NCBI RefSeq assembly: GCF_001315105.1
Contig: NZ_BAZR01000019.1
Coordinates: forward strand, 35,644 to 99,643
Length of the DNA stretch: 64,000 nucleotides
Direction of reading: 5' to 3'
From: Paenibacillus sp. JCM 10914
GTDB taxonomy: Bacteria; Bacillota; Bacilli; Paenibacillales; Paenibacillaceae
In this document: positions 33,170-41,357 of the stretch, piece by piece
Position numbering within the stretch: position 1 is the first letter of the stretch
Layout: every line of letters begins with the position of its first letter
Position numbers and translations under genes: made by a program
Notes under the pieces: model-generated
What the model was told of the DNA's origin: nothing
Seen by the model: only the letters and a program-made list of their open reading frames with translations
Database searches by the model: none

Positions 33170-33470
33170 CCATTTAACTCCCTTACCATATATTCCAAAT
33201 CACATTAATCTTACTATAATTGTTTCGGTAGGGCTACGCATTCCCAGTCCAAAACTTATTTACAACAGACGTATTTAAAATCCGAACATAATTTTAAACT
33301 CTGGGAGCTAACCGTCTTGCAATCGCGCGATCACTTGGGTACAATTGGATTATCGTAATACACCGTCATTTAGCGACGTGAATATTAACCCTATCGCGCA
33401 TTATCAATCCCGTTACTAACGTAAGAATAGCGTAGTGACGCCGTTTATAGCCTTCCGCAAGCATAACGTC
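33170..33470. other. Non-coding right end of the element
   Basis: About 300 bases between the TIR gene start and attR with no open gene. Near its end, GCCTTCCGCAAGCATAA (33449-33465) resembles GCCTTGCGGAAGCATAA (16812-16828) just inside attL; the CTTCCGCAAG part is in opposite orientation at the two ends. These could be recombinase arm sites. Confidence 0.45.
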
Positions 33471-33595
33471 GATTTACGATCCATAATCCGAACGCAACGG
33501 TAACGTGCGGCTGCGGATCATCGTTCCGCACAGCGGCAGATGCTGGCAAACCAAACGAAGAGCCTTGTTAATGACGGGAATGCCGCGTTAACGGT
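33471..33595 (+). repeat. attR: 125-bp direct repeat, right copy
   Basis: Identical to 16667-16791. It encodes the last 33 codons of the iscA-type gene without the rest, a displaced 3' end that shows where the target gene was before integration. Confidence 0.97.
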
Positions 33596-33597
33596 GA

Positions 33598-33642
33598 CGA
33601 CCTGCATGACGGTAAACCCCGTTGTGAAGGTCGTTTTTTATT
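33598..33642 (+). terminator. Original terminator of the iscA-type gene
   Basis: ACGACCTGCATGACGG pairs with CCGTTGTGAAGGTCGT (one mismatch, G-U pairs) and is followed by TTTTTAT. It lies 3 bases after attR and nearly matches the element-borne hairpin at 16926-16969. Confidence 0.88.
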
Positions 33643-33645
33643 TAT

Positions 33646-33692
33646 AAAAGAAACAGCAGGTTATCCACTGTGGGTAACCTGCTGTTTCTTTT
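33646..33692. terminator. Bidirectional terminator
   Basis: A 17-bp perfect stem AAAGAAACAGCAGGTTA with TAACCTGCTGTTTCTTT, loop TCCACTGTGGG; serves the minus-strand membrane-protein gene and rightward transcripts. Confidence 0.92.
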
Positions 33693-33716
33693 GTTCATTG
33701 GCGTCCGTGATCCGGC

Positions 33717-33926
33717 TTAAACCGGAAAGAAAAACGTATCATTAAGCATCACAACAATCATACCGGCCGCAAGTATCGAAAACGCGATACAGCCGATGCC
33801 CAGTCCTTTGCGTTTGTCTTTGATGAACCTGAAGCCGCTGATGAATATCATAACGGTAACAGCTGCAAGTGCTAAAGACATGCCGACGATGGCAACCCAG
33901 TACAATACTTCAAACAAATCTGCCAA
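33717..33926 (-). CDS. Small membrane protein
   Basis: 69 aa from TTG at 33926, chosen because AAAGGAGG lies 10 bases upstream; longer in-frame forms to 33980 lack such a site and would contain it. Two membrane helices (VLYWVAIVGMSLALAAVTVMIFISGF and GIGCIAFSILAAGMIVVML) joined by a basic KDKRKG loop. Function unknown. Confidence 0.7.
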   Translation of the reverse strand: MADLFEVLYWVAIVGMSLALAAVTVMIFISGFRFIKDKRKGLGIGCIAFSILAAGMIVVMLNDTFFFPV

Positions 33927-34149
33927 GGTGACAAAGCCTCCTTTATAGTTATCCATGTTCATTGTTCGGTTTAGGGACAAACTTCTGCTCTAACTATACG
34001 ACAGATCACATCATTTGGAAAGGGAACCTAGGTGAATGACACGAGAATGCCAAATTATTAGGCATAACATCACAGACAATCATCCAAGAAAAAGAGCGGA
34101 GAGGGGAATAGGATAACGTATGTCATGAATAAAAAGGAGGCGAAGCAGC

Positions 34150-34812
34150 ATGGCGGGAAGACAGCTGGCCAGCAAGTGGCTCAAGACAGAGGCGCTGCTG
34201 ACCGATCCGCAAGTTGCTCCCTACATTCCGGCGACCGAGTCGTATGGAGGGGATACCCTGGTCTCAATGCTGGCTGAACACGAGATGGTGGTCATTAAGC
34301 CGATTGTAGGCACTGGCGGTAACGGAGTCATCCGAATAGAGAAGGTCGGGACGGGATATTTGGTAACTTATAAAAAGCGCACGGTTCATGCAGATACATT
34401 GAATTCCTTACAGAACGTATTGGATCGAATGAAGTTAAAGCGGCGGTACTTGATTCAACAGGGTATTCGTCTGGCAAGGATTCACGGGCGTCCACTCGAT
34501 TACCGGGTAAAGGTGGTTAAGGGCAGAGGCAGGTGGGAGTTTCGTGCGATGGTTGGACGGCTTGCAGGTCCAGGACTGTTCGTCACGAACATATGCAAAG
34601 GGGGATCGCTGCTGCAATTACGTCATGCGCTGCGATTATCCCTTCCGCACATAAAGCGAAGACAGAAACGCAACGAGATGCGGCAACTGACCAGACAGTG
34701 CATAGCGATCCTCGAGTCATCCTTTCCTGGAATCGGCGAGCTGGGATTTGATTATGGGCTTGATCAGGACGGCAAGATTTGGATATTGGAAGTTAATACA
34801 AGACCGAGCTGA
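34150..34812 (+). CDS. YheC/YheD-family ATP-grasp protein
   Basis: 220 aa with the YheC/YheD pattern of endospore-coat-associated proteins: MVVIKPIVGTGGNGVIRI, YLIQQGIRLARIHGRPLDYRVKV, GIGELGFDYGLDQDGKIWILEVNTRPS. The last segment holds the metal- and ATP-binding Asp/Glu/Asn typical of ATP-grasp ligases. It is shorter than the larger family members (about 350-450 aa). AAGGAGG precedes the ATG. A role in spores is known for the family only by association. Confidence 0.85.
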   Translation: MAGRQLASKWLKTEALLTDPQVAPYIPATESYGGDTLVSMLAEHEMVVIKPIVGTGGNGVIRIEKVGTGYLVTYKKRTVHADTLNSLQNVLDRMKLKRRYLIQQGIRLARIHGRPLDYRVKVVKGRGRWEFRAMVGRLAGPGLFVTNICKGGSLLQLRHALRLSLPHIKRRQKRNEMRQLTRQCIAILESSFPGIGELGFDYGLDQDGKIWILEVNTRPS

Positions 34813-34939
34813 ATTTTCGGTAGTTTCTCCGTATTTTGAATCGTTTATATGAAATTTTAATAGGGTAATTAAAAATGAAACCATTATTTCCGATATATTT
34901 ATTAAATTATTTTTTGGATCGCCGATATTGTTAATATCC

Positions 34940-35039
34940 TGTGTATAACATTTATCCCCATAATCCACTTTGATATGACCTTGTTTTTTACACTTACCAA
35001 CAAATTATACACAGGATTTCCACAAGCGGCTGTGGATAA
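34940..35039. promoter_or_regulatory. DnaA-box cluster upstream of sda
   Basis: Four sites within 100 bases: TGTGTATAA (34940-34948, reverse of TTATACACA), TTATCCCCA (34952-34960, one mismatch), TTATACACA (35005-35013) and TGTGGATAA (35031-35039, reverse of the perfect TTATCCACA). B. subtilis sda is known to be activated by DnaA through such boxes. Confidence 0.85.
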
Positions 35040-35117
35040 GCGAACAGTTGTTCCGTTTTGTGATGTCTGATATGATAGATTCAGGAAATTTGAGGAAGGG
35101 GTGTGAGAGGAATGGCT

Positions 35118-35255
35118 ATGTTGACGGATGAGATGCTGCTCGATTCCTATCATATGGCTGTTGAATTAAAGTTGGAGCGAGAGTTCATTACTCTTTTGCT
35201 AGCCGAAATTCATAAACGGAACTTGGAGACCGATTCCGAAAGCATCCTGCATTAA
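35118..35255 (+). CDS. sda: Sporulation checkpoint inhibitor Sda
   Basis: 45 aa: LTDEMLLDSYHMAVELKLEREFITLLLAEIHKRNL matches the helical-hairpin Sda protein, which binds the sporulation kinase KinA and blocks phosphorelay start while DNA replication is under way or damaged. Two in-frame ATGs exist (35112 and 35118); the second has AGAGGA at better spacing. The DnaA boxes just upstream support both the identification and DnaA-dependent expression. The gene is too short for a standard ORF threshold. Confidence 0.9.
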   Translation: MLTDEMLLDSYHMAVELKLEREFITLLLAEIHKRNLETDSESILH

Positions 35256-35337
35256 TCCGATTATCCGCCACTCATGTGACACCGTTAAGCCATAATCTAG
35301 GAGGCTACCGGGTTCTACATACCATACAAGCACCTAA

Positions 35338-35405
35338 TAGAAAAGGTATCTTGGATTCTGATGAAGGATGATGATCTCTTCAGAATGCACAAGACACCTT
35401 TTTTT
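35338..35405. terminator. Terminator, likely bidirectional
   Basis: AAAAGGTATCTTG and CAAGACACCTTTTTTT pair around about 35 bases; it lies just past the stop of the minus-strand yumC-type gene. Confidence 0.7.
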
Positions 35406-35412
35406 GTTTATT

Positions 35413-36417
35413 CTATAATTTCATATTACTGCTGTGGCCCGGTGCTAGTCTGGCCTCAGGATCATAGTATACTTTTGCGTTATTTACAGCAGTAGGAGCT
35501 TCACCGAATCCAACAGCGATCAGCTTAACTTTGCCCGGATACGTCGTGATGTCACCTGCTGCGAATATCCCGGGAATGCTGGTCTCCATACGGGAATCGA
35601 CAACAATGGAATTGCTCTCAATTGCAATGCCCCATTCGGAAATCGGTCCGAGAGAGGAGACGAAACCGAAATTCACGATGACATCGTCAACTTCAATCTC
35701 TTGCGTCTCTTTGGTCTTCATATGGGTAAGCGTTACCTTAGTAATCGCGTCTTCTCCATAGAGTTCCGTGATTTCGGTTGGGGTGACGATATTAACCTTG
35801 GAAGCCAACAATTGTTCCACACTATGCTCATGGGCACGGAACTTGTCGCGGCGGTGAACCAGTGTAACCTGCTCGGCGATCGGCTCAATCATCAGTGCCC
35901 AGTCTACAGCCGAATCACCGCCGCCGCTGATCAGCACCTTCTTGCCTTGGAAACGACTCAAGTCATTGACGAAATAGTGGAGATTATTCTTCTCATATTT
36001 CTCGGCGCCTTCAATTTCGAGGCGGCGTGGTTGGAATGCTCCGACTCCAGCGGTGATAATCACGGCTTTCGTGTGATGCTCCCCGAGGTTGGTCTTCACC
36101 ACGAAATGTCGCTCATCCAACTTCTCTACGGCTTGAACCTTCTCCTCCAGACGAATATCCGTATTGAACAGGTCCATCTGTGCGGACAGATTGTTCACGA
36201 GCTCCTGAGCTGTTACTTTCGGAAAGCCCGCGACGTCATAAATATATTTCTCCGGATACAGCGCAGCGAGTTGTCCTCCGAGCTGAGGCATGCTCTCGAT
36301 CAGTTTCACCGAGGCTTGGCGCATTCCGCCGTAAAAAGCAGCAAACATACCAGCAGGTCCGCCACCGATAATCAATAGATCCGTCATGTTGTTGTTGTCT
36401 TCTGGCATCGTTGTCAT
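35413..36417 (-). CDS. YumC-type ferredoxin/flavodoxin-NADP+ reductase
   Basis: 334-aa thioredoxin-reductase-like flavoprotein. FAD motif GGGPAGMFAAFYGG (near residue 18), NADPH motif ISGGGDSAVDWA (near 163) and a C-terminal FAD motif GIFAAGDITTYPGK. The CxxC redox pair of true thioredoxin reductases is absent, which places it with YumC-type ferredoxin-NADP+ reductases that pass electrons to ferredoxin or flavodoxin. GGAGG lies 10 bases before the ATG. Confidence 0.92.
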   Translation of the reverse strand: MTTMPEDNNNMTDLLIIGGGPAGMFAAFYGGMRQASVKLIESMPQLGGQLAALYPEKYIYDVAGFPKVTAQELVNNLSAQMDLFNTDIRLEEKVQAVEKLDERHFVVKTNLGEHHTKAVIITAGVGAFQPRRLEIEGAEKYEKNNLHYFVNDLSRFQGKKVLISGGGDSAVDWALMIEPIAEQVTLVHRRDKFRAHEHSVEQLLASKVNIVTPTEITELYGEDAITKVTLTHMKTKETQEIEVDDVIVNFGFVSSLGPISEWGIAIESNSIVVDSRMETSIPGIFAAGDITTYPGKVKLIAVGFGEAPTAVNNAKVYYDPEARLAPGHSSNMKL

Positions 36418-36908
36418 GCGGTAAGCACCTCCATAATTTCAGATTATATTGGAATCAGACAGACGCTCATGTCTGGATTAAGCTGATTCAACAATTCCTT
36501 AACTATTATAATCGTCCTGAACCAGCATGAAAAGACGAGAAATGAGTTAAAATACCTAACATTGGATTGATTACGCTTACTTGTTATTCATGGTGATATC
36601 AGGTGGGATTATTTACATATTAAATGGCAAAAAAAATCTTGATCTTTGCTTGGTTTATGCATATGATTAACGTGATAACTTGTGTTCATCATGAGGAACC
36701 CGTATGTGAAGAAGCCTTCGCAATCGTGCTGGAACCCTAGCAGCACAGCTGATTTATGCGCGATTCATGCGTATAAAGATGAACGGTCAGGTCAAAGTGT
36801 ACAAGGGGCTCTGATGAGGGGCTCTTCTCTTTTTTAAACGAGTTTTTCACAGAATGTTAACAAGTGTACCATACTGTATATAGAGAGTAAGGCGGAAGGA
36901 GTAGGAGA
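36418..36908. other. 491-base intergenic region
   Basis: Between divergent flavoprotein genes. No gene, riboswitch core or tRNA recognised. An AAGGGGCTC...GGGGCTCTT direct repeat followed by CTTTTTT near 36810-36836 looks terminator-like but the arms do not pair properly. Confidence 0.4.
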
Positions 36909-38102
36909 ATGAGCAGCATACCGAAGATCGTAATCCTTGGTGCGGGTTACGGGGGCATTTTGACAGCGCAGCGGCTGCAAAAAGAGCTGAATTATAATGA
37001 GGCCGATGTTACACTGGTGAACCGCCACGACTATCATTATATTACAACGCATTTGCATATGCCGGCAGCAGGAACAGACAGCATAGAGAACACAAGAGTA
37101 TCCATTTCCAAATTAATAGACGAATTCAAAATCGATTTGGTAAAATCATCGGTGCAAGAGATTCGGCTGCATGACAAAAAGGTAATACTGGAGGACGGCA
37201 CGTTATCCTACGATTATCTAGTTATCGGACTTGGCGGAGAGCCTGAAACCTTCGGAATCCCGGGTCTGGCCGAACACGCGATGACAATCAGGAGCATTAA
37301 CTCCGTTCGATTGATTCGAGAGCATATTGAATATCAGTTTGCGCTATATAAGAATGAACGCAGACCACAGGAGCGTATCAACTTCGTTGTCGGAGGAGCG
37401 GGCTTCAGCGGTATTGAGTTTGTTGCTGAGCTGGCTGATCGCATTCCGCGGTTATGTAAGGAATACGACGTTGACCCGGCTCTCGTCAATATCTACAATG
37501 TTGAAGCTGCGCCAGCTGCGCTGCCTGGTTTTGCACCGGAGTTGGTGGAATACGCCATGAACGTGCTGGAGAAGAAAGGTGTCACCTTCAAATTAGGCAT
37601 CGCGATTAAGGAATGCCTGCCGGGCGGCGTCATTCTCAACAACGGGGAAGAGATTCGCTCATCAACCGTCGTCTGGACCGGGGGAATCCGCGGGAATCGT
37701 CTGGTAGAAGCCGCCGGATTTGAAACGATGCGCGGCCGGGTGAAGGTTGACGAATATTTGCGTGCCCCTGGCTATGAGAATATCTATATTATCGGCGATA
37801 ACTCCTTAAACTTTACAGAAGAAGGTCGTCCATATCCGCCAACGGCGCAAATGGCCATGCAGCAAGGAGTTTGCTGTGCTCAAAATATCGTGGCAGCGAT
37901 TCGCGGCAAGTCGATGCGCAAATTCCAGTTCCAGCACAAGGGAACGGTAGCTTCTCTCGGGAAGGGCGAAGGAATTGCCATTGTCGGCGATAAGAAATAT
38001 CAGGGCTGGAAAGCGGCTCAGTTGAAGAAGCTGGTCGATCTCCGATATCTCTTCATTATTGGAGGCATTCCGCTCGTCCTGAAAAAAGGAAGGTTTCTGT
38101 AA
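36909..38102 (+). CDS. ndh: Type II NADH dehydrogenase (NDH-2)
   Basis: 397-aa membrane-associated flavoprotein that oxidises NADH and reduces menaquinone without proton pumping. FAD motif ILGAGYGGI (near residue 9), NADH motif VVGGAGFSGIEFVAEL (near 160), quinone-side motif YPPTAQMAMQQG (near 317) and C-terminal LGKGEGIAIVGDKKYQGWKAAQLKKLVDLRY with an amphipathic membrane-binding tail are all present. GGAAGGAG precedes the ATG. It shares a transcript with the next small gene. Confidence 0.94.
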   Translation: MSSIPKIVILGAGYGGILTAQRLQKELNYNEADVTLVNRHDYHYITTHLHMPAAGTDSIENTRVSISKLIDEFKIDLVKSSVQEIRLHDKKVILEDGTLSYDYLVIGLGGEPETFGIPGLAEHAMTIRSINSVRLIREHIEYQFALYKNERRPQERINFVVGGAGFSGIEFVAELADRIPRLCKEYDVDPALVNIYNVEAAPAALPGFAPELVEYAMNVLEKKGVTFKLGIAIKECLPGGVILNNGEEIRSSTVVWTGGIRGNRLVEAAGFETMRGRVKVDEYLRAPGYENIYIIGDNSLNFTEEGRPYPPTAQMAMQQGVCCAQNIVAAIRGKSMRKFQFQHKGTVASLGKGEGIAIVGDKKYQGWKAAQLKKLVDLRYLFIIGGIPLVLKKGRFL

Positions 38103-38363
38103 ATGAGACATTGCAGTGTCCAAGTGCGGGGATTGCTTACGAGAGCTGAACTGGACCGTTATAATGCGTTGATGGAAGTCGGCTCGTATCTGGAATCACA
38201 GGAACGTTATGACCTTGCGTATACCATTCAGCAAGAAGTCGATATCTTGATTCTGCCAGCGATTGAGCGTCTCAAGGATAAGGGACGTGCCCGTGACAAA
38301 GCAACAGCCGAATATTTGGAGTCTTTGCGTCAGCAGGATGGGGATTTCGAAGAGAAAGAATAG
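38103..38363 (+). CDS. Small conserved-type hypothetical protein
   Basis: 86 aa starting at the base after the ndh stop; AAGGAAGG lies inside the end of ndh. Helical, charged: LTRAELDRYNALMEVGSYLESQERYDLAYTIQQEVDILILPAIERLKDKG. Function unknown; its coupling to ndh suggests co-expression. Confidence 0.7.
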   Translation: MRHCSVQVRGLLTRAELDRYNALMEVGSYLESQERYDLAYTIQQEVDILILPAIERLKDKGRARDKATAEYLESLRQQDGDFEEKE

Positions 38364-38373
38364 ATATAAAAAA

Positions 38374-38407
38374 AGAGGTATGCCTTCGTTACGAAGGCAT
38401 ACCTCTT
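38374..38407. terminator. Bidirectional terminator between ndh unit and hemQ
   Basis: GAGGTATGCCTTCG pairs with CGAAGGCATACCTC over TTA; A-run on one side and T-containing tail on the other. Confidence 0.92.
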
Positions 38408-38410
38408 CCA

Positions 38411-39160
38411 TTATACTTTCATTAATTCCGTGAATGAATTGGCTTCAAGCAGGTTACCGACGTAGAATGAGCCAAATTCCCCGAAGCGCGCGCTGACTTC
38501 GTCGAAGCGCATCTCATATACGAGCTTCTTGAATTGAAGCGCATCGTCAGCGAAGAGCGTCACGCCCCATTCCCAATCATCAAAGCCAACGGAACCGGTA
38601 ATAATCTGCTTCACCTTGCCGGCATAACCGCGGCCAATCATGCCGTGACTCTTCATCATCGAGCGGCGCTCTTCCATGCTCAGCATATACCAGTTATCGG
38701 ACAGTTCCCGCTTCTTGTTCATCGGATAGAAGCAGATATGCTTGGATTTCGGCAGGGCCGGTTTCAGGCGAGCGATCACGTGCGGGTTTTGCATCGGGTC
38801 TTCATCCGAAGAACCGGCAAGATAGTTGCTGAGCTCAACGATACTTACATAAGAATACGCTTTGGACGTGAACTGGGCGAAGGTCGTCTTGTTGAAGGCG
38901 TTCTCGATGGCATTCAGCTCTTCCAGCGTCTCCCGCAGATGCATAAATACAAAGTCGGCTTTCTGGCCGACGATGGTGTATACAGCGGTGCTGCCTTGTT
39001 TATCCGTATCGACGGCAGTCCATTCATCCAGGAAGGCATTCAACTCGTCCATGGCAAAGGCACGGACTTCTTCATCTGCAGCTTTCCAGGCCGGCCAGTT
39101 GATCGTGCGGAAATCATGCAGGGCATACCAGCCTTCCAGCGTCATTGCAGCTTCGTTCAT
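38411..39160 (-). CDS. hemQ: Coproheme decarboxylase HemQ
   Basis: 249-aa chlorite-dismutase-family protein that converts coproheme III to heme b in Gram-positive heme synthesis. Catalytic Tyr145 and Lys149 (YPMNKKRE) and proximal heme ligand His172 (SHGMIGRG) are at the positions described for Bacillales HemQ. The distal pocket lacks the Arg of true chlorite dismutases. Gene stands alone on the minus strand; together with ctaA it supplies respiratory heme. Confidence 0.95.
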   Translation of the reverse strand: MNEAAMTLEGWYALHDFRTINWPAWKAADEEVRAFAMDELNAFLDEWTAVDTDKQGSTAVYTIVGQKADFVFMHLRETLEELNAIENAFNKTTFAQFTSKAYSYVSIVELSNYLAGSSDEDPMQNPHVIARLKPALPKSKHICFYPMNKKRELSDNWYMLSMEERRSMMKSHGMIGRGYAGKVKQIITGSVGFDDWEWGVTLFADDALQFKKLVYEMRFDEVSARFGEFGSFYVGNLLEANSFTELMKV

Positions 39161-39350
39161 GAGATCACTCCTAAACAGTATGTTCGTTATTTGGGTAGCG
39201 GGTATCCGCTAGAATTAACTTCCTTCATTGTACTGTAAGCGCGGCCTGCTCGGCAAACGCTGACACAATCTATTCACGGATTGTTCGTTGATTCGTGACA
39301 TTTTTTTTAGTAAACTAGCAATTAGCTAAAGAAGAGGTGAAACAGCGACC

Positions 39351-39650
39351 ATGCTTCAATTTATTCCTGTACTCGTGCTGATGATTTTGTTCTTCGTTAT
39401 GATGTTCGGTATCGGCTTTATTCTGAATATGTTGATGAAGACAACCTGGTTTCCGTGTTTTCTGTTCGTTCTCGTTATTTTGCCAATCGTTGTCTATACC
39501 TTGTGGGACAAGAATCATATGCCTTTCTGGACGCATGTATCTTCGTTCCAATTGGTCGATTATTTGACGGGCGTAGCAGGTCTGATCGGCGCTTATATGA
39601 GTGGATGGACAATCAAACAACTGCGGATTAGAGGCTTCAGAATGTTCTAA
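39351..39650 (+). CDS. YuiB-like membrane protein
   Basis: 99 aa, three hydrophobic segments (VLVLMILFFVMMFGIGFIL, FLFVLVILPIVVYTLW, YLTGVAGLIGAYMSGW). Pattern matches YuiB of Bacillus, whose gene is also located near ndh-type genes. Function unknown. GAGGTGA lies before the ATG. Confidence 0.78.
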   Translation: MLQFIPVLVLMILFFVMMFGIGFILNMLMKTTWFPCFLFVLVILPIVVYTLWDKNHMPFWTHVSSFQLVDYLTGVAGLIGAYMSGWTIKQLRIRGFRMF

Positions 39651-39689
39651 CCTATTTACCAGGATAATCAATCCATGCTTTTCGGCGTT

Positions 39690-39726
39690 TAGCAGCGGCT
39701 CTTCCTACTAGGAGGGCCGCTCTTTA
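39690..39726 (+). terminator. Rho-independent terminator
   Basis: AGCGGCTCTTCCT pairs with AGGAGGGCCGCT over ACT, followed by CTTTAT. Confidence 0.75.
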
Positions 39727-39827
39727 TGATTTGGTGAAATTTTGATGTAAAAGAACCGGCTCTAGGCCACTCGATTTATGATAGAATAGAGGAAGTCTAC
39801 TTTTGGGCGACAGGGGGAATGACATCG

Positions 39828-41329
39828 ATGCGCATGACTAATTTTTTGCATTTTACCGAGCATCACCGTTACTGCGTATACCGTGACTTCTGTGTAAGCG
39901 GCCTTGATGACAGAATGCTGGGGTCTATCTACAACCGATGGTTGGAGCGTTCGCAGTAAGTCTCTATCGGCTTCTATCGTCCCATGTGCCACTGGAGAAA
40001 GTCGGTTATTCAGCCATTGAGCAGCAGCGCAGGCTGTTTCTTACTTTAGGGCTGGAACCGAGTGAGAAGGGGCGTCGCTATCTCATTGAGCAGACCTCGA
40101 AGCTAGAGGCCGTTGGCCTGCTGCAGACGAGTAGAATGTTCGTTCCGGAGACGGACGACTATGTGTATGAATATGAATTGCAGGTGCCCCTTAGTCCTGC
40201 TGAATTCTTCAATACGCAACATTTGACACTGCTGCTCCGTGATAAAATTGGTAAATTCGCCGTGCTTGCACTCCGTGAGCAGTTGTGGAGCAAAGAGCCG
40301 CATGAATGGTCCGGCATTTCGCTGAACAAAGAGAACATTTCCGTTCCTTTTTATGATATTTTTGAACTGAACACCCATGTAATTGACCATGAACTTGAAC
40401 AGGCGCTGGAAGAAGTCGCCGTCTCCCGCAAGGCGGTTCAGTCCCCGATCCCGCAAGGGGAAGGTTTGAATTACGCGGATATCATTCTGCGTTTCCCGCG
40501 AGAGTCTCGCAATCGGGTATTCGTGGAACGTCTTCGATATGATCATGAGCAGATGGGCATCGTCAACTACGTGGTGCGCAAGTATGATTTGGGTATACAG
40601 GACTTGTGCCGCTTGCTCGATGAGGATGGCATCTTTACTGAACATGGCGAAGTGATGCTGGACGATCTGCAGCATAAGGCAAGCCTGCACTTCCGTCAAG
40701 GAATGAAGCGCCAAGAGAAGCGTCAGATCACGGCGGGTAAAGTGGTGGCTTTACATCAAGAACTGGAGGACGCATCGGATGAACCGGCACAGGAACATGC
40801 GGTACAGATGGAATATTACGTGGATGTCCCTGCTCAGTTCCAGTCCAAATGCGATATTCATCAATATAATATGATGCTGCGCAATGAGCCGTATACCCGG
40901 CTGCTGCAGACGTTCTTCCCAGGCTCGGTGCCGGTGCAATTCCTGGATATCTTCGAGAAGATTGATTTGAGCTACAAGCTTCCTGGTGAAGTCATTAACG
41001 TGCTCATTCATTATTTAATGAATCTGATTGCGCTCGGCGGAGAGCAGCGGATCAACCGCAATTTTGTTGAAGCGATTGCTTCCAATATGCTGCTTAAGCA
41101 AGTCAACAGCTATGAGAAGGCTGTGCAGTATATCAGGGACCAGGCCAAGATGAAGGGCAAGCAGAAGTCATCTTCGACACGAACGCGTACATACGCCAAG
41201 GGTAAGGCCAAGCCAGACATACCGGTGGCGCTGAATACCGATCAAGGGGAGTCCGTATCGGATGAAGAATTCGAAGAAATGATGAGATTTGCGGCCGAGA
41301 TGCAGGCCGGCAACAAGCAGGGCGGATAA
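39828..41329 (+). CDS. dnaB: Replication initiation/membrane attachment protein DnaB, one frameshift
   Basis: Firmicutes DnaB (not the helicase), which with DnaD and DnaI loads the replicative helicase at oriC. N-terminus RMTNFLHFTEHHRYCVYRDFCVSGLDDRMLGSIY reads from 39828 and then shifts at about 39932 into PMVGAFAVSLYRLLSSHVPLEKVGYSAIE (visible frame from 39938): expected YQPMVGA needs one more C, so one base is missing. The C-terminal DnaD-like DDBH2 region (SYKLPGEVINVLIHYLMN, NYVEAIASN-like) is intact. Followed by dnaI 28 bases after its stop, as in Bacillus. Essential in relatives, so sequence error is likely. Confidence 0.92.
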
Positions 41330-41357
41330 CGTCAGATGAACAAAAGGAGGGGAAGCG

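Larger units (their letters stand above)
16667..33595 (+). mobile_element. Integrative element in the iscA 3' end (defective prophage or satellite)
   Basis: An element whose two copies of the target sequence are 16,804 bases apart. It is bounded by identical 125-bp repeats (16667-16791 and 33471-33595), has an integrase as first gene at the left end, a Cro/C1-like control region, replication-gene remnants, three sigma-like regulators, a terminase-small-subunit-like gene and cargo genes near the right end. No capsid, portal, large terminase, holin or endolysin was recognised. The gene content is mosaic: most genes have phage-like small overlapping ORFs, while the second recombinase, FRG and TIR genes are visibly more AT-rich. 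Either a prophage that lost its structural module or a phage satellite would fit. Confidence 0.92.

Noticed and set aside
36700..36836. Possible T-box or riboswitch leader before ndh
   Set aside because: No AGGGTGGNACCGCG core or other known aptamer motif, and the GGGGCTC repeats are direct, not inverted.
39938..41329. DnaB starting at 39938 as an intact shorter gene
   Set aside because: The N-terminal 35 codons of DnaB are clearly encoded in the adjoining frame from 39828, so the gene is frameshifted, not short.
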